Source of the DNA: Bog-756 sp963713625
GTDB lineage: Bacteria > Actinomycetota > Acidimicrobiia > Acidimicrobiales > RAAP-2
Assembly (NCBI GenBank): GCA_963713625.1
Contig: CAVQMN010000006.1
Coordinates: 124,001 to 188,000 of the forward strand
DNA length: 64,000 nucleotides
Reading direction: 5' to 3'
Position 1 is the first letter of the stretch; the number at the start of each line of letters is the position of its first letter. The translations under genes were made by a program, and so were the position numbers. Below are positions 36,573 through 45,821 of the stretch, piece by piece. Below the pieces are notes generated by a model, which ran no database searches, was not told the DNA's origin, and saw only the letters and a list, made by a program, of their open reading frames with translations.

Positions 36573-37560
36573 CACCTCCGATCTGTCCCCGCGCCAGCAA
36601 CGCCTCCAAGGGGTGGCCACCACCGAAGCCGGCATGCACACCCTGCCCGGCATGAGCCCGAGCGCGGGCAGCGACGACGACAGCCAGGGGATGACCGAAA
36701 ACACCCGGGGCCAGCTGGCCACGGTGGCCCGCCGGTTCATCCACGACCCACAAGCCGTGATCGGACTGGTGCTCTTCTTCGGGATGGCCATCGCCGCCAT
36801 CCTCACCGGGCTCTTCTGGAAGTACAGCTACACCGAGATCACCAACACCTTGAACGCTCCCCCTTCCCTCTCCCACCCCTTCGGCACCAACACCATCGGC
36901 GGCGACATGTTCGCCCAGGTCATGCGGGGCACGCTCCAGGACATCGAGATCGCCCTCCTCGTCGCCCTGATGGCCACCATCCTCGGGGCCCTGGTCGGGG
37001 CCATCGCCGGCTTCTACGGTGGCCGGGTCGACTCCACCCTCATGCGCTTCGTCGACCTCATCCTGGTCATCCCGGTGCTGGTCATCCTCATCCTGTTGGC
37101 CAACATCGTGGCCAAGCAGGCCGACAACTGGTTCTGGCTGGCCATCATCATCGGCGCCGTCTCGTGGACCTACATCGCCCGGCTGGTGCGGGCGGACTTC
37201 CTCACCCTCCGGGAACGGGAGTTCGTCGAAGCGTCACGCGCCCTCGGGGCCAGCAACAGCCGGCTCATCCTGCGCCACATGCTGCCCAATGCCCTCGGAC
37301 CGATCATCGTGAACGCCACCATCACCGTGGCCCTGGCCATCTCCTTGGAGTCGACGCTCTCCTTCCTCGGGCTCGGCATCCAACCGCCGGCCATCTCCCT
37401 CGGCCTGCTCATCGACCAGGGCCAGGACTCGGCCACCACCGAGTGGTGGCTCTTCGTGTTCCCGGTGCTCTTCTTGGTGGTCCTCATCCTCTCTGTCTTC
37501 TTCATCGGCGACGGCCTGCGGGAGGCGTTCGACCCCAAGAAGAACAGGGTGCGGGCCTGA
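36565..37560 (+). CDS. Peptide-type ABC transporter permease (DppC-like)
   Basis: Second channel subunit, 331 residues. The first 55 residues are hydrophilic, then a first membrane helix, the extracytoplasmic PFGTNTIGGDMFAQVMRGT motif, and the EAA loop EFVEASRALGASNSRLILRHMLPN. The final helices precede EAFDPKKNRVRA. Overlaps the DppB-like gene by 8 bp and is followed after 1 bp by the first ATPase. Confidence 0.92.
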   Translation: MTDTSDLSPRQQRLQGVATTEAGMHTLPGMSPSAGSDDDSQGMTENTRGQLATVARRFIHDPQAVIGLVLFFGMAIAAILTGLFWKYSYTEITNTLNAPPSLSHPFGTNTIGGDMFAQVMRGTLQDIEIALLVALMATILGALVGAIAGFYGGRVDSTLMRFVDLILVIPVLVILILLANIVAKQADNWFWLAIIIGAVSWTYIARLVRADFLTLREREFVEASRALGASNSRLILRHMLPNALGPIIVNATITVALAISLESTLSFLGLGIQPPAISLGLLIDQGQDSATTEWWLFVFPVLFLVVLILSVFFIGDGLREAFDPKKNRVRA

Positions 37561-37561
37561 G

Positions 37562-38653
37562 ATGACCGAACCGACGCTTCAGATCGACCAGCTGGTGGTG
37601 GATTTCGCCACCTCCGGCGAACCGGTGCACGCGGTGCGGGGCATCAGCTTCTCGCTGGCTCCCCGGGAAGTGCTGGGCATCGTGGGTGAGTCGGGATCGG
37701 GGAAGTCGGTCACCGCCCTGGCCGCCATGGGCCTCCTGCCCAAGAACGCCCGGGTCACCGGGTCGGTCACCTATGACGGGCAGGAACTGCTCGGGCTGAA
37801 GGAGCGCGAGCTGGCCAAGGTCCGGGGCGTGGGGGTCGCCATGATCTTCCAGGACCCGATGACCGCCCTCAATCCCGTCTACACCGTCGGTTGGCAGATC
37901 GTCGAAGCCATCCGGGCCCATCAGGACGTCACCAAGGACCAGGCCATGGCCCGGGCCGTGTCGCTGCTCGAGACGGTGGGGATCCCCAACGCGGCAGAGC
38001 GGGTGGGGAACTTCCCGCACGAGTTCTCCGGGGGGATGCGCCAGCGGGTGGTCATCGCCATCGCCATGGCCAACGACCCGGCGGTCATCCTGGCCGACGA
38101 ACCGACCACCGCGCTGGATGTGACCGTGCAGGCCCAGGTGCTCAGCTCGCTCAAGACCGCCCTCGAAGAGACCAAGGCATCCTTGCTGCTCATCACCCAC
38201 GACCTCGGGGTCATCGCCGGACTGGCCGACCGGGTACTGGTCATGTACGCCGGCCGGCCGGTCGAGATCGGGACGGTGGAGGAGATCTTCTACGAGCCGT
38301 CCATGCCCTACACCCACGGGCTGCTGGGCTCACTGCCCCGACTGGACAGCGACGGGCGCGACCGCCTGCGCCAGATCCCCGGATCGCCGCCGTCGATGAT
38401 CGGGACCCGGACCGGCTGCCCCTTCGCGCCGCGCTGTCCCCTGCGGGCCGACATCTGCGACCACGAAGAGCCCGAGCTGCGCCCGGTGACCCCCATGGCC
38501 GCGGCCACCGAGCCCGGCAACGGTTCGAGTCCGGCGACCCAGCACGGAGCGGTGCATCTGGCCGCCTGCCACTTCGCCGACCAGGTCTCCCGGCTGCCGG
38601 TGGCCTCCATGTTCCCCGACACCTCCGTCGATCACGAAGGGGTGGTGCCGTGA
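37562..38653 (+). CDS. Peptide-type ABC transporter ATP-binding protein (DppD-like)
   Basis: ATPase of the importer, 363 residues. Walker A GESGSGKS, signature FSGGMRQR, Walker B ILADEPTTALD and H-loop LLLITHDLG are intact. The C-terminal oligopeptide domain has the cluster GCPFAPRCPLRADIC, which in related ATPases can bind an iron-sulfur centre. It is followed, with a 4-bp overlap, by the second ATPase gene. Confidence 0.94.
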   Translation: MTEPTLQIDQLVVDFATSGEPVHAVRGISFSLAPREVLGIVGESGSGKSVTALAAMGLLPKNARVTGSVTYDGQELLGLKERELAKVRGVGVAMIFQDPMTALNPVYTVGWQIVEAIRAHQDVTKDQAMARAVSLLETVGIPNAAERVGNFPHEFSGGMRQRVVIAIAMANDPAVILADEPTTALDVTVQAQVLSSLKTALEETKASLLLITHDLGVIAGLADRVLVMYAGRPVEIGTVEEIFYEPSMPYTHGLLGSLPRLDSDGRDRLRQIPGSPPSMIGTRTGCPFAPRCPLRADICDHEEPELRPVTPMAAATEPGNGSSPATQHGAVHLAACHFADQVSRLPVASMFPDTSVDHEGVVP

Positions 38654-39711
38654 CCACCGGACCGCTCGCCCCGGCGCAGCCGGAACAGGGTCCGGCCCCG
38701 GACGGCCTCCCGGCCGACGACGGCCGCGAGCCGCTCCTCACGGTCACCGACCTGGTCAAGCACTACCCCAAGCGCGGCGGTTCGTTCGTGCGTCACCAGG
38801 TCGGCGTGGTCCATGCCGTGTGCGGCATCGACTTCACCATCAACCGGGGGGAGACCCTCGGCATGGTGGGCGAGTCGGGCTGCGGGAAGACGACGGCGGG
38901 ACGTTCGGTGCTGCAGCTGGTGGAACCCACCTCGGGTTCGGTCCGCTTCGAGGGCCGCGAGCTGGTGGGACTGGGCAACCGTCAGATGCGGGAAGTCCGC
39001 AAGGACATCCAGGTGGTGTTCCAGGACCCGTTCGCATCACTCGATCCCCGGATGCCGGTGGGCGATTCGATCGCCGAGCCCCTGCACATCCACGGCCTCT
39101 GGGGCCGGTCGGGTCGCCAACAGGTGGCCGACGCGCTGTCGTTGGTGGGGCTCGAACCTCATTACGCCAACCGCTTCCCCAACGAATTCTCCGGGGGCCA
39201 GCGCCAGCGGATCGGGATCGCCCGGGCGTTGATCCTCGAGCCCAAACTGCTCGTCCTCGACGAGCCGGTCTCCGCCCTCGACGTGTCCATCCAGGCCGGG
39301 GTGGTGAACCTGCTCGAGGATCTCCAGCGAAACCTGGCGATCTCCTACCTCTTCATCGCCCACGACCTCTCGGTGGTTCGGCACATCTCCGACCGGGTGG
39401 CGGTCATGTACCTCGGGCGCATCGTGGAAATCGGCGACCGCGCCGACGTCTACGACCGTGCCCAGCATCCCTACACCCAGGCCCTCCTGTCCGCCGTGCC
39501 GGTGCCCGATCCCCGCCGGGAGCGGTCGCGGACCCATATCGTGCTCGAAGGGGATGTTCCCAGCCCCGAGCATCCTCCCAGCGGATGTCGCTTCCGCACC
39601 CGGTGCTGGAAGGCACAGGACATCTGCGCCCAGGAGAAACCGGAGCTGGTGGACCGGGGCGCGGGCCATCCGGTGGCCTGCCACTTCCCCGAAACCAGCG
39701 TCGGCGTCTGA
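38650..39711 (+). CDS. Peptide-type ABC transporter ATP-binding protein (DppF-like)
   Basis: Second ATPase, 353 residues starting at the GTG that overlaps the previous stop (GTGA). Walker A GESGCGKTT, signature FSGGQRQR, Walker B LLVLDEPVSALD and IAHDLSVVRHISDRV are intact, and the C-terminal Cys cluster GCRFRTRCWKAQDIC mirrors that of its partner. The N-terminus has a 35-residue Pro/Gly-rich extension before the ATPase domain. Confidence 0.94.
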   Translation: MTTGPLAPAQPEQGPAPDGLPADDGREPLLTVTDLVKHYPKRGGSFVRHQVGVVHAVCGIDFTINRGETLGMVGESGCGKTTAGRSVLQLVEPTSGSVRFEGRELVGLGNRQMREVRKDIQVVFQDPFASLDPRMPVGDSIAEPLHIHGLWGRSGRQQVADALSLVGLEPHYANRFPNEFSGGQRQRIGIARALILEPKLLVLDEPVSALDVSIQAGVVNLLEDLQRNLAISYLFIAHDLSVVRHISDRVAVMYLGRIVEIGDRADVYDRAQHPYTQALLSAVPVPDPRRERSRTHIVLEGDVPSPEHPPSGCRFRTRCWKAQDICAQEKPELVDRGAGHPVACHFPETSVGV

Positions 39712-39738
39712 GCCGAGCGGGAAGAGGGGGCAGCCATC

Positions 39739-40869
39739 ATGGTCACCGGCAGCCGGAAGCGGGCCGGGTCGTCGCTGTTCCCCGCCGTGGTGGCCGTGAC
39801 CGCCCTCTTCGGGGCCGCGCTCTTCGCCACCGTGCCGATCAGCCCGGCGGCCGCCCAACCCGCCCCGGCACTGGCCCCGATGTCCGGGGCCTACGTCTTT
39901 CACGTGACCTTCGACGGACTGACCCGGGAGTACCGGTTGCACGTCCCCCCGGCGGCGAGCTCGGGGCGGCCGCTCCCCCTGGTCCTCAACCTGGCCGGCG
40001 CCACCCAGAACGACTGGCTGGAGGAGATCACCTCGGAGATGGACCCGAACGCCGACCTCAACGGCTATCTGGTGGCCTACCCCGACGGCACCAGGATCTC
40101 CAAGGTCCTCACGCCCGATCCGGTAGCCAAACAGGAGCAGTACGGGTTCAATGCCGGCATGTGCTGCGGGTTACCGGTCACCAAGCACATCGACGACGTG
40201 GGGTTCCTGCTGAAGGTCATCGCCGACGTGGCCGCCCGCACCCCGGTGGATCTCCGTCGGGTCTACGCCACCGGCATCTCCAACGGGGGGATGATGGCCT
40301 ACGCCCTGGCCGCGGAGGCGTCGGACCACATCGCGGCCATCGCCTCGGTGTCCGGACAGGTGGAGCTGCCCATCATCCATCCCTCCCGGCCCGTGCCGAC
40401 CATGGAGTTCCACAGCGTCAACGATCCCATCGCCAAATGGGCCGGTGTCCCCAACGCCAATCCACGGCTCCGGCTGTCGGTGATGGAGGGCATCGACCAG
40501 TGGGTCAAGGCCGACGGGTGTGATCCGACGCCCCACGACGGCAAGACCATCGTCGGCGCCCCCGGGTCCATCTCGGCCGGCGAGACGGCCACCCTGGTCA
40601 CCTACACCCACTGCGCCCCGGGATCCGAGGTCGCCCTGTGGCGGTTCACGGGCTCGGGTCATGTCTGGCCGGGGAGCACGCTCAACACGGGGCCGCCCAG
40701 TAATTGGATCCTGGCCGGCGTGGGACGAGGCATCGTGCTGGTCAACGCCGATGAGACCATGTGGCAGTTCTTCCAGAAGTTCTCCCTGCCCCCCACTCCG
40801 CCCATCCCCTTCGTCGACACCGCGTTCGGGTTTCCCGGCATCACGGGTTCCCTCCTGTCCCGTGGGTGA
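39739..40869 (+). CDS. Secreted PHB-depolymerase/feruloyl-esterase-like hydrolase (LpqC type)
   Basis: Exported serine hydrolase, 376 residues. A basic start and hydrophobic core (FPAVVAVTALFGAALFA) ending near AAAQPA form a signal peptide. The nucleophile lies in ATGISNGGMMAY (GxSxG), and the catalytic His is likely in SGHVWPG. Such enzymes cleave polyhydroxybutyrate, feruloyl or acetyl esters; the substrate here is unknown. AGGGGG precedes the ATG, and it follows the ATPase gene after 27 bp, so it may be part of the importer operon. Confidence 0.85.
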   Translation: MVTGSRKRAGSSLFPAVVAVTALFGAALFATVPISPAAAQPAPALAPMSGAYVFHVTFDGLTREYRLHVPPAASSGRPLPLVLNLAGATQNDWLEEITSEMDPNADLNGYLVAYPDGTRISKVLTPDPVAKQEQYGFNAGMCCGLPVTKHIDDVGFLLKVIADVAARTPVDLRRVYATGISNGGMMAYALAAEASDHIAAIASVSGQVELPIIHPSRPVPTMEFHSVNDPIAKWAGVPNANPRLRLSVMEGIDQWVKADGCDPTPHDGKTIVGAPGSISAGETATLVTYTHCAPGSEVALWRFTGSGHVWPGSTLNTGPPSNWILAGVGRGIVLVNADETMWQFFQKFSLPPTPPIPFVDTAFGFPGITGSLLSRG

Positions 40870-40893
40870 ACCCGTGTCCCGTGGGTGAACCCG
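40856..40893. repeat. Tandem 19-bp duplication at the esterase stop codon
   Basis: The unit TGTCCCGTGGGTGAACCCG occurs twice without a gap, at 40856-40874 and 40875-40893. The first copy contains the esterase stop codon (40867-40869). The duplication therefore lies just outside the gene, and its frame is irrelevant. Confidence 0.9.
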
Positions 40894-40911
40894 CCGGCCG
40901 CCCGTCCTGAA

Positions 40912-40937
40912 CGGACCGGGCCGACCGGCCCGATCCG
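40912..40937 (+). terminator. Hairpin after the ABC importer operon
   Basis: Arms 40912-40922 and 40927-40937 pair with one mismatch around the loop GACC. It lies 43 bp after the esterase stop, a likely end of the operon transcript. There is no T-run. Confidence 0.6.
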
Positions 40938-41033
40938 GGGCCTCCCGCTGAGCACGGTGGCGAGCGGGGAGACTGGACGGATGAGCGCGGTTCGCACGCC
41001 CGCCCGGCGTCGCCCACCCCCGGCCGGTGCCCG

Positions 41034-42362
41034 GTGAGTGGCGACGGGGAGACCGGTCGGCCGAAGCCGCGCCCGACCGGAGCGGGCGGTCAACACCAGC
41101 TCGTGCTCTACGGATGGACCGACCCGGCGGTGGTGGGACTCGGGATCGTGGCCCTGGCGGCGGGCTTCGGCCAGTTCGGACTGACCGCCACCCTCGGTGA
41201 CGTGGCCCGCCACTTCGGCCACGTGCTGCACGGATCGTCGATCACCGATCAGGCCGGGCTGTCGGGCACCCAGCTCGGCCTGGGCCTGGCCGTCATCCGG
41301 CTGGCCTCGCTCGGGGGACTGCCCATCGCCAGCCTGGCCGACCGGGTGGGTCGGCGCCGGGTCCTGTTGTCGGCCTGCGGGCTCGGACTGGCCATCACCG
41401 CGGTGTCAGCGGCCAGCCCCGGCTACTGGTGGTTCGTCGTCGTCTTCGCCATCGGCCGGCCCTTCCTGTCGGCGGCCTACGCCGTGGTCCAGGTGGGTGC
41501 GGCCGAAGAGACCGGGTCGCAGCAACGGGCATCGGCGGTGGCCCTGGTGGCCGCCGGCTACGCGGTCGGGGCCGGGGCCACCGCCGTCCTCTACGGGTCG
41601 ACGGGCCACGCCCTCGGATACCGGGGCGTGTTCCTGCTGGCCCTCCTGCCCATGATCGCCCTACCCTTCGTGGCCCGGTGGGTGACCGAGCCCGACCGGT
41701 TCGTGCAGGCCGAACGGTCGAGTGAACGGCGGCGGCCGGTCCTCGGGGCCGTGGCCCGGCCCTACCGCGCCCGGCTGGCCCTGGTCACCGCCCTGGTCTT
41801 CTCCCTCGGCGTGATCACCGGACCGGCCAACACCTTCGTGTTCCTCTACGCCCAGAACGTGAAACGGTTTCCCGGCTACGCCGAGTCGGTCATGGTGATC
41901 GGGGCGGGCATCCTCGGCTTCGGCGGCCTGCTGGCCGGGGTGCGTCTGGCCGATCGGGTCGGTCGCCGTCCCACGGCCATGGGGGCCATGGTGGGCATCG
42001 GAGCGAGCGGCATCCTCTGCTACAGCGGCAGCGGCCCGGCCCTGGTCGTCGGCTACCTGCTCGGCATCACCGCCGGCGGGGTCATCGCGCCGGCGGCCGG
42101 CGCCTTCGTCAACGAGCTGTTCCCGACATCGGTGCGGGCCTCGGTGGCCGGTTGGAACGTGGCCGGGGCCGTGCTCGGAGCGGTGGCCGGGCTGCTCGTG
42201 TTCGGCGCGGTGGCCGACGTCGGCAACCGGTTCGCCCCCGCCGCGGTGGTGACCTTCCTGCCGGCCATGGCCCTGAGCAGCCTGGTCTGGCTCCTGCCGG
42301 AGACGCGCGGCCACGAACCCGAGTTCTTCTGGCCGGCCGCGGACGCCGGCGGAGCCCCGTGA
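41034..42362 (+). CDS. Major facilitator superfamily transporter
   Basis: Twelve-helix transporter of 442 residues. Between helices 2 and 3 lies ASLADRVGRRRVLLS, the MFS signature (G-x-x-x-D-R-x-G-R-R-type), repeated in the second half as LADRVGRRPTA. Start is GTG at 41034, without a clear Shine-Dalgarno sequence. The substrate cannot be told. It overlaps by 4 bp with a small membrane protein gene. Confidence 0.85.
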   Translation: MSGDGETGRPKPRPTGAGGQHQLVLYGWTDPAVVGLGIVALAAGFGQFGLTATLGDVARHFGHVLHGSSITDQAGLSGTQLGLGLAVIRLASLGGLPIASLADRVGRRRVLLSACGLGLAITAVSAASPGYWWFVVVFAIGRPFLSAAYAVVQVGAAEETGSQQRASAVALVAAGYAVGAGATAVLYGSTGHALGYRGVFLLALLPMIALPFVARWVTEPDRFVQAERSSERRRPVLGAVARPYRARLALVTALVFSLGVITGPANTFVFLYAQNVKRFPGYAESVMVIGAGILGFGGLLAGVRLADRVGRRPTAMGAMVGIGASGILCYSGSGPALVVGYLLGITAGGVIAPAAGAFVNELFPTSVRASVAGWNVAGAVLGAVAGLLVFGAVADVGNRFAPAAVVTFLPAMALSSLVWLLPETRGHEPEFFWPAADAGGAP

Positions 42363-42781
42363 CCCCCGGCCGAGCCCTGGCCCACCGACACCGGTGGCCG
42401 GCGGCCGTCGGGCTGGCGGTGGCGTTGACGGTTGCCGTGCTGGCCTCCCTGACCCGCCCGTTCACCGGGGGTGCGGACGCGGTGACCGCCCTCCCGCTGG
42501 CCGTGGCCGCGGGGGCGGCGGTGGTGCGGATGCGCTCCCCCCGTCCCGACCCGATGGTCCCGGGCCTCGGGCGGGCGGTCACCGCCCACCGACGGTGGCT
42601 CGTGTGGGCGGCCGCGGCCGCCGTCATCGCCGGGTGGGAGCTCTACTGCTACACCGCCGCCCCGCGATCGGAGCACCCGACCTTGAGCTCGCTGCTGGAC
42701 ACGCTCGACTCCACCCACGCGGGCAAGGCCATCGCCTTCGCCCTGTGGCTGGCCCTGGGCTGGTACCTGGTCCGGCCATGA
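42359..42781 (+). CDS. Unrecognised small membrane protein
   Basis: 140 residues from a GTG that overlaps the MFS stop by 4 bp. Three to four hydrophobic segments are visible: AAVGLAVALTVAVLASL, VTALPLAVAAGAAVV, WLVWAAAAAVIAGWELY, and the C-terminal AIAFALWLALGWYLV. It has no recognised motif. Its own stop overlaps the start of another small membrane protein. The arrangement suggests a membrane partner of the transporter, but that is inference. Confidence 0.65.
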   Translation: MTPGRALAHRHRWPAAVGLAVALTVAVLASLTRPFTGGADAVTALPLAVAAGAAVVRMRSPRPDPMVPGLGRAVTAHRRWLVWAAAAAVIAGWELYCYTAAPRSEHPTLSSLLDTLDSTHAGKAIAFALWLALGWYLVRP

Positions 42782-42978
42782 CCTCGCAGCACTGGACCCT
42801 GCTGGTGTGGGCGTTGCTCGGCCTGGCCGTGGTGGGGGGCGCGGTGGCGGCCGCCGTGTCCCGCGGGCGGTTCCCCGGCCCGGGAGAGCTGGTGAGCCGG
42901 GTGACCGTCACCCGGACCGGACGCGCCCTGCTGGTGGTGGGATGGATGTGGCTCGGGTGGCACCTCTTCGCCCGGTAG
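42778..42978 (+). CDS. Small two-helix membrane protein of actinobacterial DUF6186 type
   Basis: 66 residues, overlapping the previous stop by 4 bp. It has an N-terminal membrane helix (LLVWALLGLAVVGGAVAAA), a hydrophilic loop and a second helix (ALLVVGWMWLGWHLF). The Trp-rich WMWLGWH ending resembles, from memory, an uncharacterised actinobacterial family. No function can be assigned. Third gene of the 41.0-43.0 kb overlap chain. Confidence 0.6.
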   Translation: MTSQHWTLLVWALLGLAVVGGAVAAAVSRGRFPGPGELVSRVTVTRTGRALLVVGWMWLGWHLFAR

Positions 42979-42990
42979 CGGGCTGACCGG

Positions 42991-44217
42991 TCAGCTGGTG
43001 GCCACGTCGCGCGCGGTGGACGAGATGGTGGTGGCCCCGGATTCGACCGCCACCGGCGTGAGTTGGACGCCCGTCTTCCCGTTCCCCACCTGCCCGCTGG
43101 CATTGCCACCCCAGCCGTACACCTCGCCGGTCGTACTCACCGCATAGGAGGTGACCCCACCCGAGGCCAGCAGCTTGTAGGTCACGCCGGTCGGGGCGGA
43201 GAAGGCGACCGGGGCCGGCTCGGTCACCGTCTTCGCGTCCCCGAGTTGTCCGTACTGGTCGTCGCCCCAGGCCCGCAGCGAGCCGTCGGACAACATGACC
43301 AGGGTCTGGCCGTTGTCGCTGTAGGAGCCCCCTTGCACCACCTGGGTGACCGGGTGGGGCAGCTTCACCAGTACGGGCACGGACGAGGACACCCCGGTCT
43401 TGCCGTCGCCCAGCTGCCCCTGGGCGTCGTAGCCCCAGTCGAAGTAGTGCCCGTTGGCCAGCAACGCACCCGAGTCGTGATACGAGGCCACCACCGCCCG
43501 CACCTTGTGACCGGCCAACGCCGTCACCTTCACCGGCTTTGCGCTCGCCTCGGTCGTCCCGTCGCCCAGATCGCCGTCGTTGTTGGCGCCACAGGCGAAC
43601 AGGGTGCCGTGGGAGACGTAGAGGGCATGATCGCCGGCCCCGGCCACCGCGGTCACATCGGTCAGGGGGACCTTGACCGGCGTGAGCTCCATGGAGGCCT
43701 TCCCTCCGCACAGCTGTCCGGCCGAGTTGTCACCCCACCCCCAGGCCTGTCCGGTGGTGTCGACGGCCAGACCCGTGTTGTAGGGCATGGCGTCGGTGGG
43801 CAGCGAGGCGATCTTCACCCCGGTCGGGAAGTGGACCCGCTTGGCCACGTCGAACGAGTCGGTGGTGCCGCCGTTGCCCAGTTCCCCGTCCCCGCCCAGA
43901 CCCCAGGCGTAGACCTCGCCGTCGCCCAGCAGCGCGTACTGGGTGGAGTTGGAGGTGGCCACCTCGACCACCCGACCGGGCAACGAGATCGAGGTGGGCG
44001 ACAAGAGGGTGTCGTTGTCGGCCGACCCGTTCCCGAAGAACGAACCCCAGTGGGAGGCACTGGTCGTGCCCGTCGCCGCTCCGGCCGATACCGATCCCGC
44101 GGCCGCCGCCGTCAGGGCCATGATCGGCACCAGGGCGACCAGGGCGACGGCCCATCCCCTGACCGATCGGCGCCGGGACCGTGGTCGACCCGTCAAAAAG
44201 TTACGTTGTGCGTTCAT
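42991..44217 (-). CDS. Secreted RCC1-repeat beta-propeller protein
   Basis: 408 residues with a signal peptide: Arg-rich start, hydrophobic AVALVALVPIMALTAAAAGSVSAGA, probable cleavage around AGA-AT. Then about seven RCC1-type repeats follow, each with a G-D-G/N-x-x-G-Q-L-G-D-G-like stretch such as VYAWGLGGDGELGNG, AWGWGDNSAGQLCGG, FDWGYDAQGQLGDG and RAWGDDQYGQLGDA. The fold is a seven-bladed propeller, used for binding. It is convergent with the small membrane gene and divergent from the NHL gene. Ligand unknown. Confidence 0.85.
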   Translation of the reverse strand: MNAQRNFLTGRPRSRRRSVRGWAVALVALVPIMALTAAAAGSVSAGAATGTTSASHWGSFFGNGSADNDTLLSPTSISLPGRVVEVATSNSTQYALLGDGEVYAWGLGGDGELGNGGTTDSFDVAKRVHFPTGVKIASLPTDAMPYNTGLAVDTTGQAWGWGDNSAGQLCGGKASMELTPVKVPLTDVTAVAGAGDHALYVSHGTLFACGANNDGDLGDGTTEASAKPVKVTALAGHKVRAVVASYHDSGALLANGHYFDWGYDAQGQLGDGKTGVSSSVPVLVKLPHPVTQVVQGGSYSDNGQTLVMLSDGSLRAWGDDQYGQLGDAKTVTEPAPVAFSAPTGVTYKLLASGGVTSYAVSTTGEVYGWGGNASGQVGNGKTGVQLTPVAVESGATTISSTARDVATS

Positions 44218-44522
44218 TTGCCCACCCCTCGTGAGTTTTTCCTCCCGCCAAGATGGACCAGTCGACCCCGGTTGTCAAGAAGAGTTCGCCAACGGTCCCC
44301 GTCCCAGGCCGACAGGGAACGTTCAGTACCGCTGGAACGGCATGTGAAGGGCGGAAAGGACACCCGGCGGCCGACTCCCAATCCCGGGCCGCGCCCCCGC
44401 TCTCCCCATCCCCGGCCCCCGCTCTTCCCATCCACGGCAGGCGCCACCCCGGTACTGCATCATGGGGAGATGGACCCGCGCACGAGGGATGGCCAGGTCC
44501 GGCGCGTCCGGGCCGGTGGGCC
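44218..44522. promoter_or_regulatory. Divergent region between RCC1 and NHL genes
   Basis: 305 bp with a plausible sigma-70-like promoter for the RCC1 gene on the minus strand: TTGACA (44278-44273), 17-bp spacer, CATCTT (44255-44250), which would give a leader of about 25 nt before a GAGGGG Shine-Dalgarno sequence. The remainder is GC-rich and holds only weak in-frame candidates for a longer N-terminus of the NHL protein. Confidence 0.5.
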
Positions 44523-45821
44523 GTGACCCGGGCCTGGATCATCGCCCTGACCGCCGGCGTGGTGGCGGTGGCCGCGGTCGTGACCGGCGTGGTGCTGGCC
44601 GGCGGGTCGTCGCCCTCGACCTCCCCGGCTCGACTGGCCGCCGATCCATACGCCCGCGCTCCGGGGGCCACCACGTTGGCCGGCACCGGGTGGCCCGGAT
44701 TTGCCGGGGACGGGCAGCCGGCCGTCGACGCCCAGCTCGACGCGCCGAGCGGCGTGGTCGAGGACGGGGCCGGCGATCTGTTCATCGCCGACGCCGGCAA
44801 CTGCCGGGTGCGGGAGGTCCCGGCCCGGTCGGGGACCTCGTTCGGCCTCCGGGTGCAGGCCGGTCACCTCGTCACCGTGGCCGGTGGACCATGCCACGAC
44901 ACGGCCAAGAATCCCGCGCCGGTGGCGTTGGCCCTCGACCCGGCCGGCGATCTGTTCATCGCCTTCGGGTCGGCGGCGCGGGTCGAGGAACTGCCGGCGA
45001 CCGACACCCCGACGTTCGGGACGACGGTCACCGTCGGTGCTCCGGTGACGGTGGCCGGCACCGGAGTCGCCGGCTTCGGCGGGGACGGGGGACCCGCCCG
45101 GCAGGCCCAGCTCGACCTGCCCACCGGGCTGGCCGTCGACACCTCCGGGGATCTCCTCATCGCCGACACGGCCAACTGCCGGGTCCGGCTGGTGGCCGCG
45201 TCCACCGGCACCCGGTTCGGTGTGCCGGTGGTGCGGGGCCACATCTACACGGTGGCCGGCACCGGGATCTGCGGGTCGGCCGGGGACGGCGGCCCGGCCA
45301 CCGCCGCCGAGGTGTGGGATCCGGGCGCCCTGGCCGTCGATGCCGCCGGTGACCTCCTCATCGCCGACCAGGGGAACCGGACCATCCGGGAGTTGGCCGC
45401 GGCGACGGGCACCTACTACGGGGTGGCCATCGCCGCCGACCATCTGGGCACGGTGGCGGGTCAGGGATCCTACGGGCCCTATCTGGTCGACGGCCTGTCC
45501 GCCCAGGGCGAGACGGCGGAGCTCAACTTCCCGACGGCCATCGCCGTCGACGCCCACGGCAACATGTACGTGGCCGACGGCGCCATGCACGCCATCCGCT
45601 TCGTTCCCGCCGTGGACACCACCCTGCTCGGCAAACCGGCACAGGCCGGCGACATGTACACCGCCGCCGGCGCGGTGGGGACGGGATCGCGGCGCGACGG
45701 CACGGCCTGGATCCAGACACGCCTGCTCCAGCCGGCCGGACTCACCATCTCGCCCGACGGCGCCCTTGTCTACTCGGACAGCCAGGCCAACGTGGTGCGG
45801 GAGCTCCCCGTAGGCGCCTGA
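44523..45821 (+). CDS. Membrane-anchored NHL-repeat beta-propeller protein
   Basis: 432 residues from GTG 44523. It has an N-terminal membrane helix (WIIALTAGVVAVAAVVTGVVLAGG), a short linker, then a series of NHL repeats with recurring phrases such as DLFIADAGNCRVREV, DLLIADTANCRVRLV, DLLIADQGNRTIREL and NMYVADGAMHAIRFV, each preceded by a G-x-G-D-G-G-P-A-like loop. The fold is a propeller displayed outside the membrane. An in-frame ATG at 44253 would overlap the divergent RCC1 promoter and lacks a Shine-Dalgarno sequence, so it is rejected. Function unknown. Confidence 0.8.
   Translation: MTRAWIIALTAGVVAVAAVVTGVVLAGGSSPSTSPARLAADPYARAPGATTLAGTGWPGFAGDGQPAVDAQLDAPSGVVEDGAGDLFIADAGNCRVREVPARSGTSFGLRVQAGHLVTVAGGPCHDTAKNPAPVALALDPAGDLFIAFGSAARVEELPATDTPTFGTTVTVGAPVTVAGTGVAGFGGDGGPARQAQLDLPTGLAVDTSGDLLIADTANCRVRLVAASTGTRFGVPVVRGHIYTVAGTGICGSAGDGGPATAAEVWDPGALAVDAAGDLLIADQGNRTIRELAAATGTYYGVAIAADHLGTVAGQGSYGPYLVDGLSAQGETAELNFPTAIAVDAHGNMYVADGAMHAIRFVPAVDTTLLGKPAQAGDMYTAAGAVGTGSRRDGTAWIQTRLLQPAGLTISPDGALVYSDSQANVVRELPVGA

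Noticed and set aside
44253..44522. An N-terminal extension of the NHL protein from ATG 44253
   Set aside because: It would overlap the likely RCC1 promoter, has no Shine-Dalgarno sequence, and the added region is Pro/Ser/Ala-rich without a signal peptide.
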